From an uncultured Candidatus Saccharibacteria bacterium (GTDB taxonomy: Bacteria > Patescibacteria > Saccharimonadia > Saccharimonadales > JAEWBQ01), in contig CAMPGV010000014.1 in the NCBI GenBank assembly GCA_946885745.1, positions 1 through 18,635 of the forward strand: DNA of 18,635 nucleotides, given 5' to 3'. The translations under genes were made by a program, and so were the position numbers. Shown here piece by piece: positions 11,621 through 17,748 of the stretch (within the stretch, counting starts at the first letter, position 1; each line of letters begins with the position of its first letter). The notes under the pieces were generated by a model. The model ran no database searches and was not told the origin of the DNA. It saw only the letters and a list, made by a program, of their open reading frames with translations.

Positions 11621-11665
11621 AAGGATAAGCAACATGAATGAAAGATCTCTGCGAAGATGTTTTTG
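11621..11665 (+). repeat. Array repeat copy 17 (left half missing)
   Basis: AAGGATAAGCAACATGAATG and AAAGATCTCTGCGAAGATG followed by TTTTTG match the right half of the consensus. The right arm of the hairpin has two changes, so the terminator is weak. Confidence 0.8.
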
Positions 11666-11672
11666 CTACAAT
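11664..11672 (+). promoter_or_regulatory. Extended -10 promoter for the deaminase-NUDIX unit
   Basis: TG-C-TACAAT, hexamer 11667-11672, ending 6 bases before ATG 11679. Confidence 0.6.
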
Positions 11673-11678
11673 AAGACA

Positions 11679-12170
11679 ATGAGAAGAGTAGAGGGTGAAG
11701 AATTTCTAGCAATCAAGCCATACTTCGAGATGGCTGCTAACGTCGCTAGCGGCGCAACCTGTCTTCGAGCCAAATGCGGATCGGTTATTATAAAGAATTC
11801 GATCGTTATTGGTGAAGGTTTTAATTCCCCGGCCTTAGATCACGAAGATCAGCGGCTGTGCGAAGCCGAAATGGACACCTCCAGTAAGCCAAAGTACGAT
11901 AAAACTTGCTGTATTCATGCTGAGTGGCGCGCCGTACTTGATGCGTGCAAAACAAATGCCGATAAGCTCGCAGGTGCAGTACTCTATTTTATGCGCATTG
12001 ATGAGAACGGTGCATTCACTGATGCTGGCGATCCATTCTGCACAGTGTGTAGCCGCCTCACTATGGAGGCGGGCGTAGCAGAATTCGCTCTTTACAATGA
12101 CAATGGAGCAGACATCTATCCCCTCGACGATTACAACAAAAAGTCCTATGAGGCATATGTCCTAAGCTAG
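11679..12170 (+). CDS. Cytidine/deoxycytidylate deaminase-fold protein
   Basis: The 163-residue protein has a zinc deaminase core: HAE at residues 80-82 (CCIHAEWRAVLDA; Glu82 would be the proton shuttle) and PFCTVC at residues 119-124 (Cys121 and Cys124 as zinc ligands), followed by SRLTMEAGVAEFALY as in dCMP deaminases. It converts a cytosine- or guanine-type base by hydrolytic deamination; the exact substrate is not determinable. ATG 11679 is fixed by TACAAT 6 bases upstream; an earlier ATG at 11634 lies inside the repeat. The next gene, a NUDIX hydrolase, starts 4 bases after the stop, so the two share one transcript. The pairing suggests nucleotide salvage or pool cleaning. Confidence 0.88.
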   Translation: MRRVEGEEFLAIKPYFEMAANVASGATCLRAKCGSVIIKNSIVIGEGFNSPALDHEDQRLCEAEMDTSSKPKYDKTCCIHAEWRAVLDACKTNADKLAGAVLYFMRIDENGAFTDAGDPFCTVCSRLTMEAGVAEFALYNDNGADIYPLDDYNKKSYEAYVLS

Positions 12171-12174
12171 CCAT

Positions 12175-12537
12175 ATGAGACACAACTCCCGGGCCCTTAT
12201 TATAAAAAACAAAAAACTACTTCTTGTGACGGGGTATAATTCTGGCTACTACTGGACGCCCGGTGGTGGAGTCGAAGAAGGTGAGTCACCTGAAGAAGCT
12301 CTGCGCCGGGAAGTACAAGAAGAGCTGGGCACCACGATAACTAACTCTGAGTGGTATATGACGTTTCAGTATAATACCCAGCTCGTAACGGCGTTTATCG
12401 TTGAGGTAAGTGACAACTTCTCAGTTAGTAATGAAATTACTGACTACATTTGGTACGGGAGAGGTGACGACGTGAAGCTTTCAGGCAGGTTACGTCACAA
12501 GTTGATCCCGTCATTGATACGCCATGGCCTAATCTAG
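12175..12537 (+). CDS. NUDIX hydrolase (second gene of the deaminase unit)
   Basis: The 120-residue protein has PGGG followed by a complete NUDIX box at residues 31-53: Gly31, Glu37, Arg45-Glu46-Val47, Glu49-Glu50, Gly52. The sequence is minimal, with a beta core on each side of the box (LLLVTGYNSGYYWTPG; LVTAFIVEV) and no added domain. It starts 4 bases after the deaminase stop and has no promoter or ribosome binding site of its own, so it probably depends on readthrough or translational coupling. The only two-gene unit in the array with recognisable enzymes, it would hydrolyse a nucleoside-diphosphate derivative. No array repeat follows; the type IV pilin begins 115 bases later. Confidence 0.92.
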   Translation: MRHNSRALIIKNKKLLLVTGYNSGYYWTPGGGVEEGESPEEALRREVQEELGTTITNSEWYMTFQYNTQLVTAFIVEVSDNFSVSNEITDYIWYGRGDDVKLSGRLRHKLIPSLIRHGLI

Positions 12538-12612
12538 GTAAATCTCTTACACAAGAAGTCGTCGCTGGATACGAGTAGAATAAATATTAGATTATTGCGA
12601 TAACCTTTCTTA

Positions 12613-12641
12613 TTTACCCAGATATGCTTATGTCTTATAAT
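12613..12641 (+). promoter_or_regulatory. Pilin promoter (-35/-10 pair)
   Basis: TTTACC (12613-12618), a 17-base spacer and TATAAT (12636-12641). The pilin ATG is 11 bases further. The promoter of the second pilin (15185-15213) has the same layout and shares ATGCTTAYGT in the spacer. Confidence 0.6.
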
Positions 12642-12652
12642 CACACGTAGTT

Positions 12653-13210
12653 ATGTGGGCAAAAAATAAACAGCATGGTTTTACTATAGTTGAGCTTCTC
12701 ATCGTTATTGTTGTGATAGCTATTCTCGCAGCGATTACAATTGTTGCATATAATGGCATACAGCAGCGCGCTAATAATAGCGCCATAATTACTGGTGTTA
12801 ATCAAACCGTAAAAGCCATATCATCTTATATAGCCGCAAATAACACATACCCCAGCACCAGCGTGACCTGCCTCGTGCCATCCGCAGCCTGTACTGCAGG
12901 TGGCACGGCCGTAGCAACAAACCAGACGGTTATCGATTCAATTCAAACTATCGCCACCTTACCAAAGACCGTACCTAGCGCTCGACCTGAGTACACGGGT
13001 ATCGTATACAACTACGGCTCAACTCGAACATTTAACGGTCAGAGCCAGCCGGTAATTCTGTACTATTCACTTATCGGCGAATCGCAACCTTGCGGCGTTT
13101 CGAACACTACCAACAGTGGCGGTACTACAATGGTATCCGGCAATAGTGCGGTGTCGGCAAATGGCTATACAACTTGCGTTGTGAGCATTCAGGGTCCACC
13201 ACACTCGTAA
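12653..13210 (+). CDS. Type IV prepilin (major-pilin-like) 1
   Basis: The 185-residue protein begins MWAKNKQHG|FTIVELLIVI: a short basic leader of 9 residues ending in Gly9, then Phe10 as the first residue of the mature pilin and Glu14 as the conserved Glu5. A 20-residue hydrophobic helix follows. Prepilin peptidase would cleave after Gly9 and methylate Phe. The C-terminal half is rich in Ser/Thr with two cysteine pairs (CLVPSAAC; PCGVS...TTCVVS), probably disulphides in the exported pilin. Saccharibacteria use type IV pili for twitching and host contact. The N-terminus is nearly identical to that of the pilin at 15224, while the C-terminal domains differ fully. Confidence 0.93.
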   Translation: MWAKNKQHGFTIVELLIVIVVIAILAAITIVAYNGIQQRANNSAIITGVNQTVKAISSYIAANNTYPSTSVTCLVPSAACTAGGTAVATNQTVIDSIQTIATLPKTVPSARPEYTGIVYNYGSTRTFNGQSQPVILYYSLIGESQPCGVSNTTNSGGTTMVSGNSAVSANGYTTCVVSIQGPPHS

Positions 13211-13231
13211 CCAACCGTAGCCACACGTACA

Positions 13232-13250
13232 ACTCTGCAAGTGTCTTTCG
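13232..13250 (+). repeat. Array repeat fragment (right end only)
   Basis: ACTCTGCAAGTGTCTTTCG matches the last part of the consensus (CTCTGCGGAGGTCTTTTTG) and is followed by the usual TTTGGTATA promoter. The rest of the repeat is absent, replaced by the pilin's 3' flank. Confidence 0.6.
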
Positions 13251-13252
13251 TT

Positions 13253-13261
13253 TGGTATACT
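13253..13261 (+). promoter_or_regulatory. Extended -10 promoter for the NUDIX gene at 13268
   Basis: TG-G-TATACT, hexamer 13256-13261, ending 6 bases before ATG 13268. Confidence 0.65.
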
Positions 13262-13267
13262 ACAGGC

Positions 13268-13717
13268 ATGAGAACTATTGAACGTGATATCGTAGGTGCA
13301 TTCATATTTTCCGCAGACAATAAGGTCTTGCTCGGGCACAATAAAAAAGGTGGGGTATACCAAAATCAACTAGTTGTCCCCGGCGGGGGTATAGAGCGTG
13401 GCGAGCCAAGACTTGATGCACTAAAGCGCGAGACACTTGAAGAAATAGGCATTGATATCTCTGATGCAACTATTACTGAAATTAGTGGAGTCTCCGTCGG
13501 TGAGAGTGAAAAAACCCTGCGAGAGACTGGCGAGCGGGTAATCGTGAAAATGCGCTTTTATGACTTCCAGGTTCAGCTTAATAGCGAATCAAAAGAAACC
13601 GCATTGAGATTTGAGGATGATTACGCCGAAGCGGAATGGTACACACCAGAGGAACTTACTGAAGCCGAAATGGGTCCAGCGACAAAAGCAACGCTACAAA
13701 AACTAAACTTCATCTAG
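13268..13717 (+). CDS. NUDIX hydrolase
   Basis: The 149-residue protein has PGGG and the NUDIX box at residues 40-62: Gly40, Glu46, Arg54-Glu55, Glu58-Glu59, Gly61. The aliphatic position after RE is Thr56 instead of Val/Leu. The region after the box (GERVIVKMRFYDFQVQL; EAEWYTPEEL) has the usual WYTPEEL closing helix of ADP-ribose/MutT-like members. The upstream in-frame ATG at 13241 lies within the repeat remnant, before the -10 box, so 13268 is the start. It is the third NUDIX gene in the array and is inserted just downstream of the first pilin. Confidence 0.93.
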   Translation: MRTIERDIVGAFIFSADNKVLLGHNKKGGVYQNQLVVPGGGIERGEPRLDALKRETLEEIGIDISDATITEISGVSVGESEKTLRETGERVIVKMRFYDFQVQLNSESKETALRFEDDYAEAEWYTPEELTEAEMGPATKATLQKLNFI

Positions 13718-13718
13718 A

Positions 13719-13759
13719 CAGCAAGCTCCACCAATGAAAGATATCCGCGGAGGTCTTAT
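13719..13759 (+). repeat. Array repeat copy 18 (middle deleted)
   Basis: AGCAAGCTCCACCAATGAAA keeps the left end fused to the right end; the centre of the repeat is missing. Hairpin arms are degraded (AAGATATCC / GGAGGTCTT). Confidence 0.65.
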
Positions 13760-13871
13760 CATGCATTGGTACGCATGAGACAAGTTCTCAGTAAACATAG
13801 ATTAGGTAAAAATCCAATATGAGCGCATACTATACACAGATAGCCATACGCTTGTCTAGGAAGAATGCTAC

Positions 13872-13934
13872 ATGTCCAAAGATAAAGGAAGAAAAGAAAT
13901 AAAGAAACCGAAAAAAGATAAGGCGATCTCTTAG
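13872..13934 (+). CDS. Lysine-rich 20-residue peptide
   Basis: ATG 13872 to TAG 13932-13934 encodes MSKDKGRKEIKKPKKDKAIS, with 9 Lys and 1 Arg in 20 residues. The next gene begins at the very next base (13935). Highly basic short proteins of this type are seen in many bacteria, but chance cannot be excluded at this length. The tight junction favours a translationally coupled pair. No strong -10 is seen upstream at the array spacing. Confidence 0.4.
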   Translation: MSKDKGRKEIKKPKKDKAIS

Positions 13935-14171
13935 ATGGCCTTAACCACCAAAACGAAAGATTTTTTAGCTTCAAAACAAGCTGACGACATTCGAGCAGAG
14001 CTGACTCGAATGATGAACGATCCCGGTTACAATACACGCTCTACTTACTCGGCCGCCGCTAAGGGCGACGTCCTGTTTATAGACAAGCACTTGAATTATC
14101 TCAGCCTTCACCTCAGTGTCAACCCTGAGCAATATTTGTCAAATCTTAGGCTGATAACAAAATATAATTAA
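13935..14171 (+). CDS. Small protein, unrecognised
   Basis: The 78-residue protein begins MALTTKTKDFLASKQADDIR. It starts directly after the stop of the lysine-rich peptide and probably depends on it for translation. The predicted structure is helical with Tyr-rich segments (SYSAAAKGDVLF, LNYLSLHLSVNPEQYL). I see no known motif. It is followed after 16 bases by array repeat copy 19. I would not assign a function. Confidence 0.6.
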   Translation: MALTTKTKDFLASKQADDIRAELTRMMNDPGYNTRSTYSAAAKGDVLFIDKHLNYLSLHLSVNPEQYLSNLRLITKYN

Positions 14172-14186
14172 TTCTGCTTTTCACCC

Positions 14187-14245
14187 GCAAGGCGCTTCCA
14201 CACCTAGGCGCAATGAATGAAAGATCTCTGCGGAGGTCTTTTTTG
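14187..14245 (+). repeat. Array repeat copy 19 (left half partly deleted), good terminator
   Basis: GCGCTTCCACACCTAGGCGC keeps the left core, with the segment GCTGCCAAGCATAAG deleted. The right half is perfect: AATGAATG, AAAGATCTC (14220-14228), TGCG, GAGGTCTTT (14233-14241), T-run. It is the last clear copy in the window. Confidence 0.85.
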
Positions 14246-14604
14246 CTATAGCTATATTATTATCCAGCACATACTCGCCCAAAGTATTGATAATGAGAAG
14301 TATAGTGAAGCACTTTAGTTAATACCGAGCTGGCGGTGTACTGGCGAGTTCAGAATGGTGCACCACACAAGGCACCGCCATGACCGCAGCCTAGGGTTAA
14401 AATAGCAGTCATGCTTGTACGTACAGTTTCCTGCTTGTATGATTATTCCACTGGGTGTGAGGTATTTTGTTTACACTCTGTATGCGCCAGCTGACACTCT
14501 ACCGCCGTGCAGGCAGACAGCTTGGCAGGTTGAGCGAGCACGGCTACTGTCGCTCAACCCCTTAACCCAAACCTGTACATTTACAACGTAAAGGAAGTGA
14601 ACTG
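14246..14604. other. Gene-poor stretch with an orphan promoter and strong palindromes
   Basis: A TATAGC box at 14247-14252 follows the last repeat, without a gene at the expected distance. Three palindromes follow: TGGCGGTG (14331-14338) with CACCGCCA (14373-14380), enclosing the perfect 10-bp palindrome TGGTGCACCA (14356-14365); and GGTTGAGCGA (14528-14537) with TCGCTCAACC (14550-14559). No T-run follows. This is the end of the array and the leader of the zinc-finger gene. Confidence 0.5.
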
Positions 14605-15117
14605 TTGCCAAAAAGGAAGATGGCATCACCCGCTTACTGCAACGCGATCATAAACACCCGCGAGGCTCGCAGCTTGATGGATCTCGTCTACCAAAGCTCT
14701 GACCTAGAAGACGAAGATAATCTCGTCCAATTGCTACTTCCTCATATTAATTTTGGAAAAATGAGAATGAGGCGCGCACCCGCAAATGGTCAATACAGAA
14801 AGCAGGTCAACGAAAAGGTTACATGGGCAGAGATCTTGACCGCGTGCGGATACGAGATTGAGAAACGGTCACTGCCGACTCATTCGTCGGCTGCAGCCTG
14901 GCGACCAAGGCGCAGCGGAGACTTTTATTATGTTCTCTGCACGCTACACCTCGAAACGAAGGCCTCAATGTGCTTGTCACCATGGGAGTTCTTTTGTTTT
15001 GGGTGTGGCGCCAGGGGTGATAAGGTTGATTTTGCAGCAGGCGTCATGCACTTACGCACCGCTCAGTCAGTCAGGCAATTCTTCACCGAAACCTTTTCAC
15101 AAATGTGCAAGGAATAA
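14605..15117 (+). CDS. CHC2 zinc-finger (DnaG-type) stand-alone protein
   Basis: The 170-residue protein has a C-x2-H...C-x2-C zinc site: Cys112, His115, Cys131, Cys134, in LCTLHLETKASMCLSPWEFF and CFGCGARGDKVDF. This reads like the CHC2 zinc ribbon of bacterial primase (CPFHxEKTPSFxVxP...HCFGCGxGGD), but the Toprim and helicase-binding parts of DnaG are absent. The N-terminal 100 residues match nothing I know. Stand-alone CHC2 proteins occur in plasmids, phages and mobile elements and may bind DNA in replication. The TTG start is backed by GGAAG 7 bases upstream; no leaderless promoter is present. Its terminator follows at once. Confidence 0.8.
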   Translation: MPKRKMASPAYCNAIINTREARSLMDLVYQSSDLEDEDNLVQLLLPHINFGKMRMRRAPANGQYRKQVNEKVTWAEILTACGYEIEKRSLPTHSSAAAWRPRRSGDFYYVLCTLHLETKASMCLSPWEFFCFGCGARGDKVDFAAGVMHLRTAQSVRQFFTETFSQMCKE

Positions 15118-15166
15118 CCCTCGTTAACCGGCCAGCAGGCTGCTTGACGAGGGTTCCTTCATTTTT
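15116..15166 (+). terminator. Terminator of the zinc-finger gene
   Basis: AACCCTCGT (15116-15124) pairs perfectly with ACGAGGGTT (15147-15155), with an inner GCC/GGC pair, and a T-rich tail (CCTTCATTTTT). It overlaps the stop codon. Confidence 0.8.
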
Positions 15167-15184
15167 AAAATCAGTGGATACAAC

Positions 15185-15213
15185 TTTATCTTTATGCTTA
15201 CGTATTCTATACT
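15185..15213 (+). promoter_or_regulatory. Second pilin promoter
   Basis: TTTATC (15185-15190), a 17-base spacer and TATACT (15208-15213), 10 bases before ATG 15224. It matches the layout of the first pilin promoter. Confidence 0.6.
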
Positions 15214-15223
15214 TGTGATAAAT

Positions 15224-15748
15224 ATGTGGGCAAAACAAACAAATCAAGGTTTTACAATTGTCGAGCTACTGATTGTTATTGTTGTGATCGCAATTCTAGC
15301 AACCATTACCATCGTTGCATTTAATGGCATACAGCAACGAAGCCGCAATACCCAGGTTGTATCGGGAGTAAACGCATACACCAAGGCTTTTATGGAATAT
15401 AAAGCGATCAATTCAGCCTACCCACCTTCATCAGGATGTCTGGGGGCCAATTATCCGTCCAATAACTGCTGGATGAACGGCACATCGGCTGATATGAGCG
15501 TAAATACTACCCTTGATAGTGCGCTGCAAGAATTCGTACCTACAAAACCAACGCTCGCAACTTCACTCATGTCAATTGGCATCGGCAGCTTAAGTCGCGG
15601 CGGAGCTGGCTACATACCGAATGATCCTACATACGGAAATAGGCTAGTATACTACCTTGCAGGCGCAAGTCAGGATTGCAGCATCTCTGGGGCTATATCG
15701 GTGAACGAAGGTGGAGTCGTTACGCAGTGTAACATTCGCCTTCCGTAA
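15224..15748 (+). CDS. Type IV prepilin 2
   Basis: The 174-residue protein begins MWAKQTNQG|FTIVELLIVI, with the same 9-residue leader and cleavage after Gly9, Phe10, and Glu14 (Glu5 of the mature pilin). I chose ATG 15224 over ATG 15194 because only 15224 gives the leader length and MWAK start shared with the first pilin, and the TATACT box lies between them. The helix and its end (AFNGIQQRSRN) match pilin 1; from residue 42 on the two diverge. Cysteines (GCLGANYPSNNCW, DCSISG, TQCNIRLP) suggest disulphides. Two such pilins, differing in the exposed domain, may be alternative or minor/major subunits. Confidence 0.93.
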   Translation: MWAKQTNQGFTIVELLIVIVVIAILATITIVAFNGIQQRSRNTQVVSGVNAYTKAFMEYKAINSAYPPSSGCLGANYPSNNCWMNGTSADMSVNTTLDSALQEFVPTKPTLATSLMSIGIGSLSRGGAGYIPNDPTYGNRLVYYLAGASQDCSISGAISVNEGGVVTQCNIRLP

Positions 15749-15769
15749 TACCTTAGGCACTTTAGTAAC

Positions 15770-15783
15770 AGGCAAATTTGCCT
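15770..15783. promoter_or_regulatory. 14-bp perfect palindrome before the membrane-protein gene
   Basis: AGGCAAATTTGCCT. A weak -10-like TTTAGT lies just upstream (15760-15765). The position is that of an operator for the gene at 15800. It is not followed by a T-run. Confidence 0.4.
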
Positions 15784-15799
15784 CGGAAGAATATTCAAT

Positions 15800-16345
15800 A
15801 TGAGTGATACCGTCTCAAACAATCCAGACACCTCTACTTCAGAGCAAAAGCACGGGTTAAGACCCTCTGACTTGAGTGGGCTTTACCCGAAAGCAAAAAC
15901 TTACGACCAGCAACTTGCCGACCAAAGGGCCCGGGAACTACGAAGAGCTGCATGCCAACCCAGACACGTCTCTTTTGTTGTCACCATAAGGCTCTTTTCT
16001 TTAGTATTTCTTGTCGCACTATTTATTTCACTAATACCTATCATCTTGTTTGCAAATGTTCTCGCGGGAGCGTTTTTTATAGTACTCCTGGCAATTATTT
16101 TAATTGGCATTGGTAAGTGGCAAGCCGGGGAGGTGTCTTCGGTACTGTATAAAAAAGGCCTCGATGACACAGGCTTTCTCACCCTATATCTACTTATCCT
16201 TGCACCCGCCATGGTGGCAGTACTATGCCAGATCAACACAAGAGCAACTATAGCCTATGTGATCATGTTATATGCAGGAATGTTCGCACTTCATTTTGCA
16301 GTCATCTACGGGCTTCTCCAGTACATGATCAAACGGCAACAATAG
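15800..16345 (+). CDS. Four-helix membrane protein
   Basis: The 181-residue protein has a 55-residue polar N-terminus (many Asp/Gln/Arg, DQRARELRRAACQPR) and then four membrane segments at about residues 59-84, 86-105, 126-144 and 150-172. The loop after helix two is KWQAGEVSSVLYKKGLDD. No signal peptide, and no enzyme or transporter motif. Translation probably starts with a weak GGAAG site 10 bases upstream. It follows pilin 2 by 51 bases in the same direction, and could belong to the same pilus-related cluster, but the palindrome between them suggests separate control. Confidence 0.7.
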   Translation: MSDTVSNNPDTSTSEQKHGLRPSDLSGLYPKAKTYDQQLADQRARELRRAACQPRHVSFVVTIRLFSLVFLVALFISLIPIILFANVLAGAFFIVLLAIILIGIGKWQAGEVSSVLYKKGLDDTGFLTLYLLILAPAMVAVLCQINTRATIAYVIMLYAGMFALHFAVIYGLLQYMIKRQQ

Positions 16346-16356
16346 AAGGATTGTAA

Positions 16357-17007
16357 CTAAGACTGGCTCAGCTTGGCCTCAAGTGCTTGAAAATCATGCA
16401 CGACAAATGAGCGACCCACCCGTGAAAATACTTCTTCTGACTCCATAAGCTTAGCTAGCTCGCGACTGACTGTTTCGCGCGATAACCCCGCACGCTGCGC
16501 AAGATCAGATATACCCATAGTAATAACGCACGATCCATCACCTCTCATTTCACCAAAGCGTCGACCCTCGATAAGCAACTCAAAGAGAACTCGGTCATGG
16601 GTGCTTCCACTCATCAGCAAAATAACGCGCTGCTGAGCGTTTTCAATGCCGCTAAATGAATCCTGGAGAAGGTTGTAAGTAGTCTCGGGATGATCCTTAA
16701 GATATGCAACGAAGTCTTCTACCGGCGCACGTCGCACTTCGATAGACGTAGCTGCTTCAAAGAAATAACGATTTGGCGTTTTGTTTATTGCCCACGACAC
16801 AGGGAAGAATACACCCGGCCTGAAGACATTCAGCACCACCTCAACACCGGTAGAGTCTATATCATACTTGCGCACTTTACCGCTTTCTAGAAAAAAAATG
16901 CCCGCGGGATCATCGCGAGCATAAATAAGAATCTGACCTTTATGATACGCCTTCAAAGGATATTGTGAGAAAAACCTATTAATACCATTTGTCGCAGCGC
17001 TATCCAT
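16357..17007 (-). CDS. Crp/Fnr-family transcription regulator (distal gene)
   Basis: The 216-residue protein has an N-terminal cyclic-nucleotide-type beta-roll (residues 15-100, with KGQILIYARDDPAGIFFLES), a dimer helix (residues 106-135), and a C-terminal winged helix with recognition helix LSRETVSRELAKLMESEEV. Start ATG 17007-17005 has AAGGA 6 bases upstream; the in-frame ATG at 17052 has none. The arginine of the usual phosphate-binding cassette (R-S/T-A-A) is absent at FFEAATSIEVRRAP, so it may not bind cAMP, and no FNR-type N-terminal cysteines are present. It lies 57 bases after a second such gene on the same strand, either in one operon or with its own -10 (TATAGC, 17044-17049). Confidence 0.9.
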   Translation of the reverse strand: MDSAATNGINRFFSQYPLKAYHKGQILIYARDDPAGIFFLESGKVRKYDIDSTGVEVVLNVFRPGVFFPVSWAINKTPNRYFFEAATSIEVRRAPVEDFVAYLKDHPETTYNLLQDSFSGIENAQQRVILLMSGSTHDRVLFELLIEGRRFGEMRGDGSCVITMGISDLAQRAGLSRETVSRELAKLMESEEVFSRVGRSFVVHDFQALEAKLSQS

Positions 17008-17064
17008 AACTATCCTTTCCGTAACTATATGACGAAAGTGGTCGCTATACAAGTAGAATAACCG

Positions 17065-17724
17065 CTATTTATGTGTCTGTAAATATATCTCGAGCTCAAC
17101 AGTACTTGGCACGGTAATAGAAGATCGACGAACTTCAATTAAGCCTCGCTCCTTCAGTGACCGTATTTCGCGCCCAACCGTTTCACGTGCTAAACCAATC
17201 CGAGCCCCTAGCATCGCCTGACTAAGTTCTACTTTATAGCCACCCTTCGGACACTCTTCACCAATTTGATGACAGGCGGCTAGAATCTCGGTAATCAGTC
17301 GTACTTTAGCGCTGCCATCCATGAGACGCACCATGCGCCGCAGGGAGTCGTCGAACTTTTTATACAGCACAGACAGTAAGTTCATGACGACCGGCGGATT
17401 ATCACCTAAAAACCTTAGCGCTGCATCAACAGGGGCTTGGCGAACAATGATATCAGTATCAGCCTCGTGTATCAAAAATGATGGTGAGTGATTCATGATC
17501 AAAGAAAGCGGAAAGAAGGAGGGGCTTTTAAACATATCGATAATGATAGACTCACCTCTATATGAGGAGTCGTATAACTTGACCCGGCCTTCAACGAGTA
17601 AGTAGGCGTGCTCTGCAACTTCACCGGGCAACACAAGTATCTGACCCTTCTTAAACTTATGCACGGGATAGTCATCAAAGAACTCTTCAATTTTTTCAAC
17701 TGTCTCTGGCAGCAAATATCTCAT
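17065..17724 (-). CDS. Crp/Fnr-family transcription regulator (promoter-proximal gene)
   Basis: The 219-residue protein has a cNMP-type beta-roll (FKKGQILVLPGEVAEHAYLL, residues 23-42, onward), a long dimer helix and a C-terminal HTH with recognition helix GLARETVGREIRSLKERGLI. ATG 17724-17722 is preceded by GGAGA with 4 bases between; the in-frame ATG at 17766 lies inside the promoter. The phosphate-binding cassette is not canonical (HEADTDIIVRQAP). It shares about the same domain plan as the gene 57 bases downstream but is not a close copy. Its promoter contains an exact CRP-type palindrome, which suggests autoregulation or cross-regulation of the pair. Confidence 0.9.
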   Translation of the reverse strand: MRYLLPETVEKIEEFFDDYPVHKFKKGQILVLPGEVAEHAYLLVEGRVKLYDSSYRGESIIIDMFKSPSFFPLSLIMNHSPSFLIHEADTDIIVRQAPVDAALRFLGDNPPVVMNLLSVLYKKFDDSLRRMVRLMDGSAKVRLITEILAACHQIGEECPKGGYKVELSQAMLGARIGLARETVGREIRSLKERGLIEVRRSSITVPSTVELEIYLQTHK

Positions 17725-17748
17725 ATTTTCTCCTCGGCTCTTGATAGC

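Noticed and set aside
186..14245. Calling the repeats integron attC sites
   Set aside because: I could not find the flanking RYYYAAC / GTTRRRY pair that frames attC. The strong hairpin sits at one end and looks like a terminator. No integron integrase is in the window.
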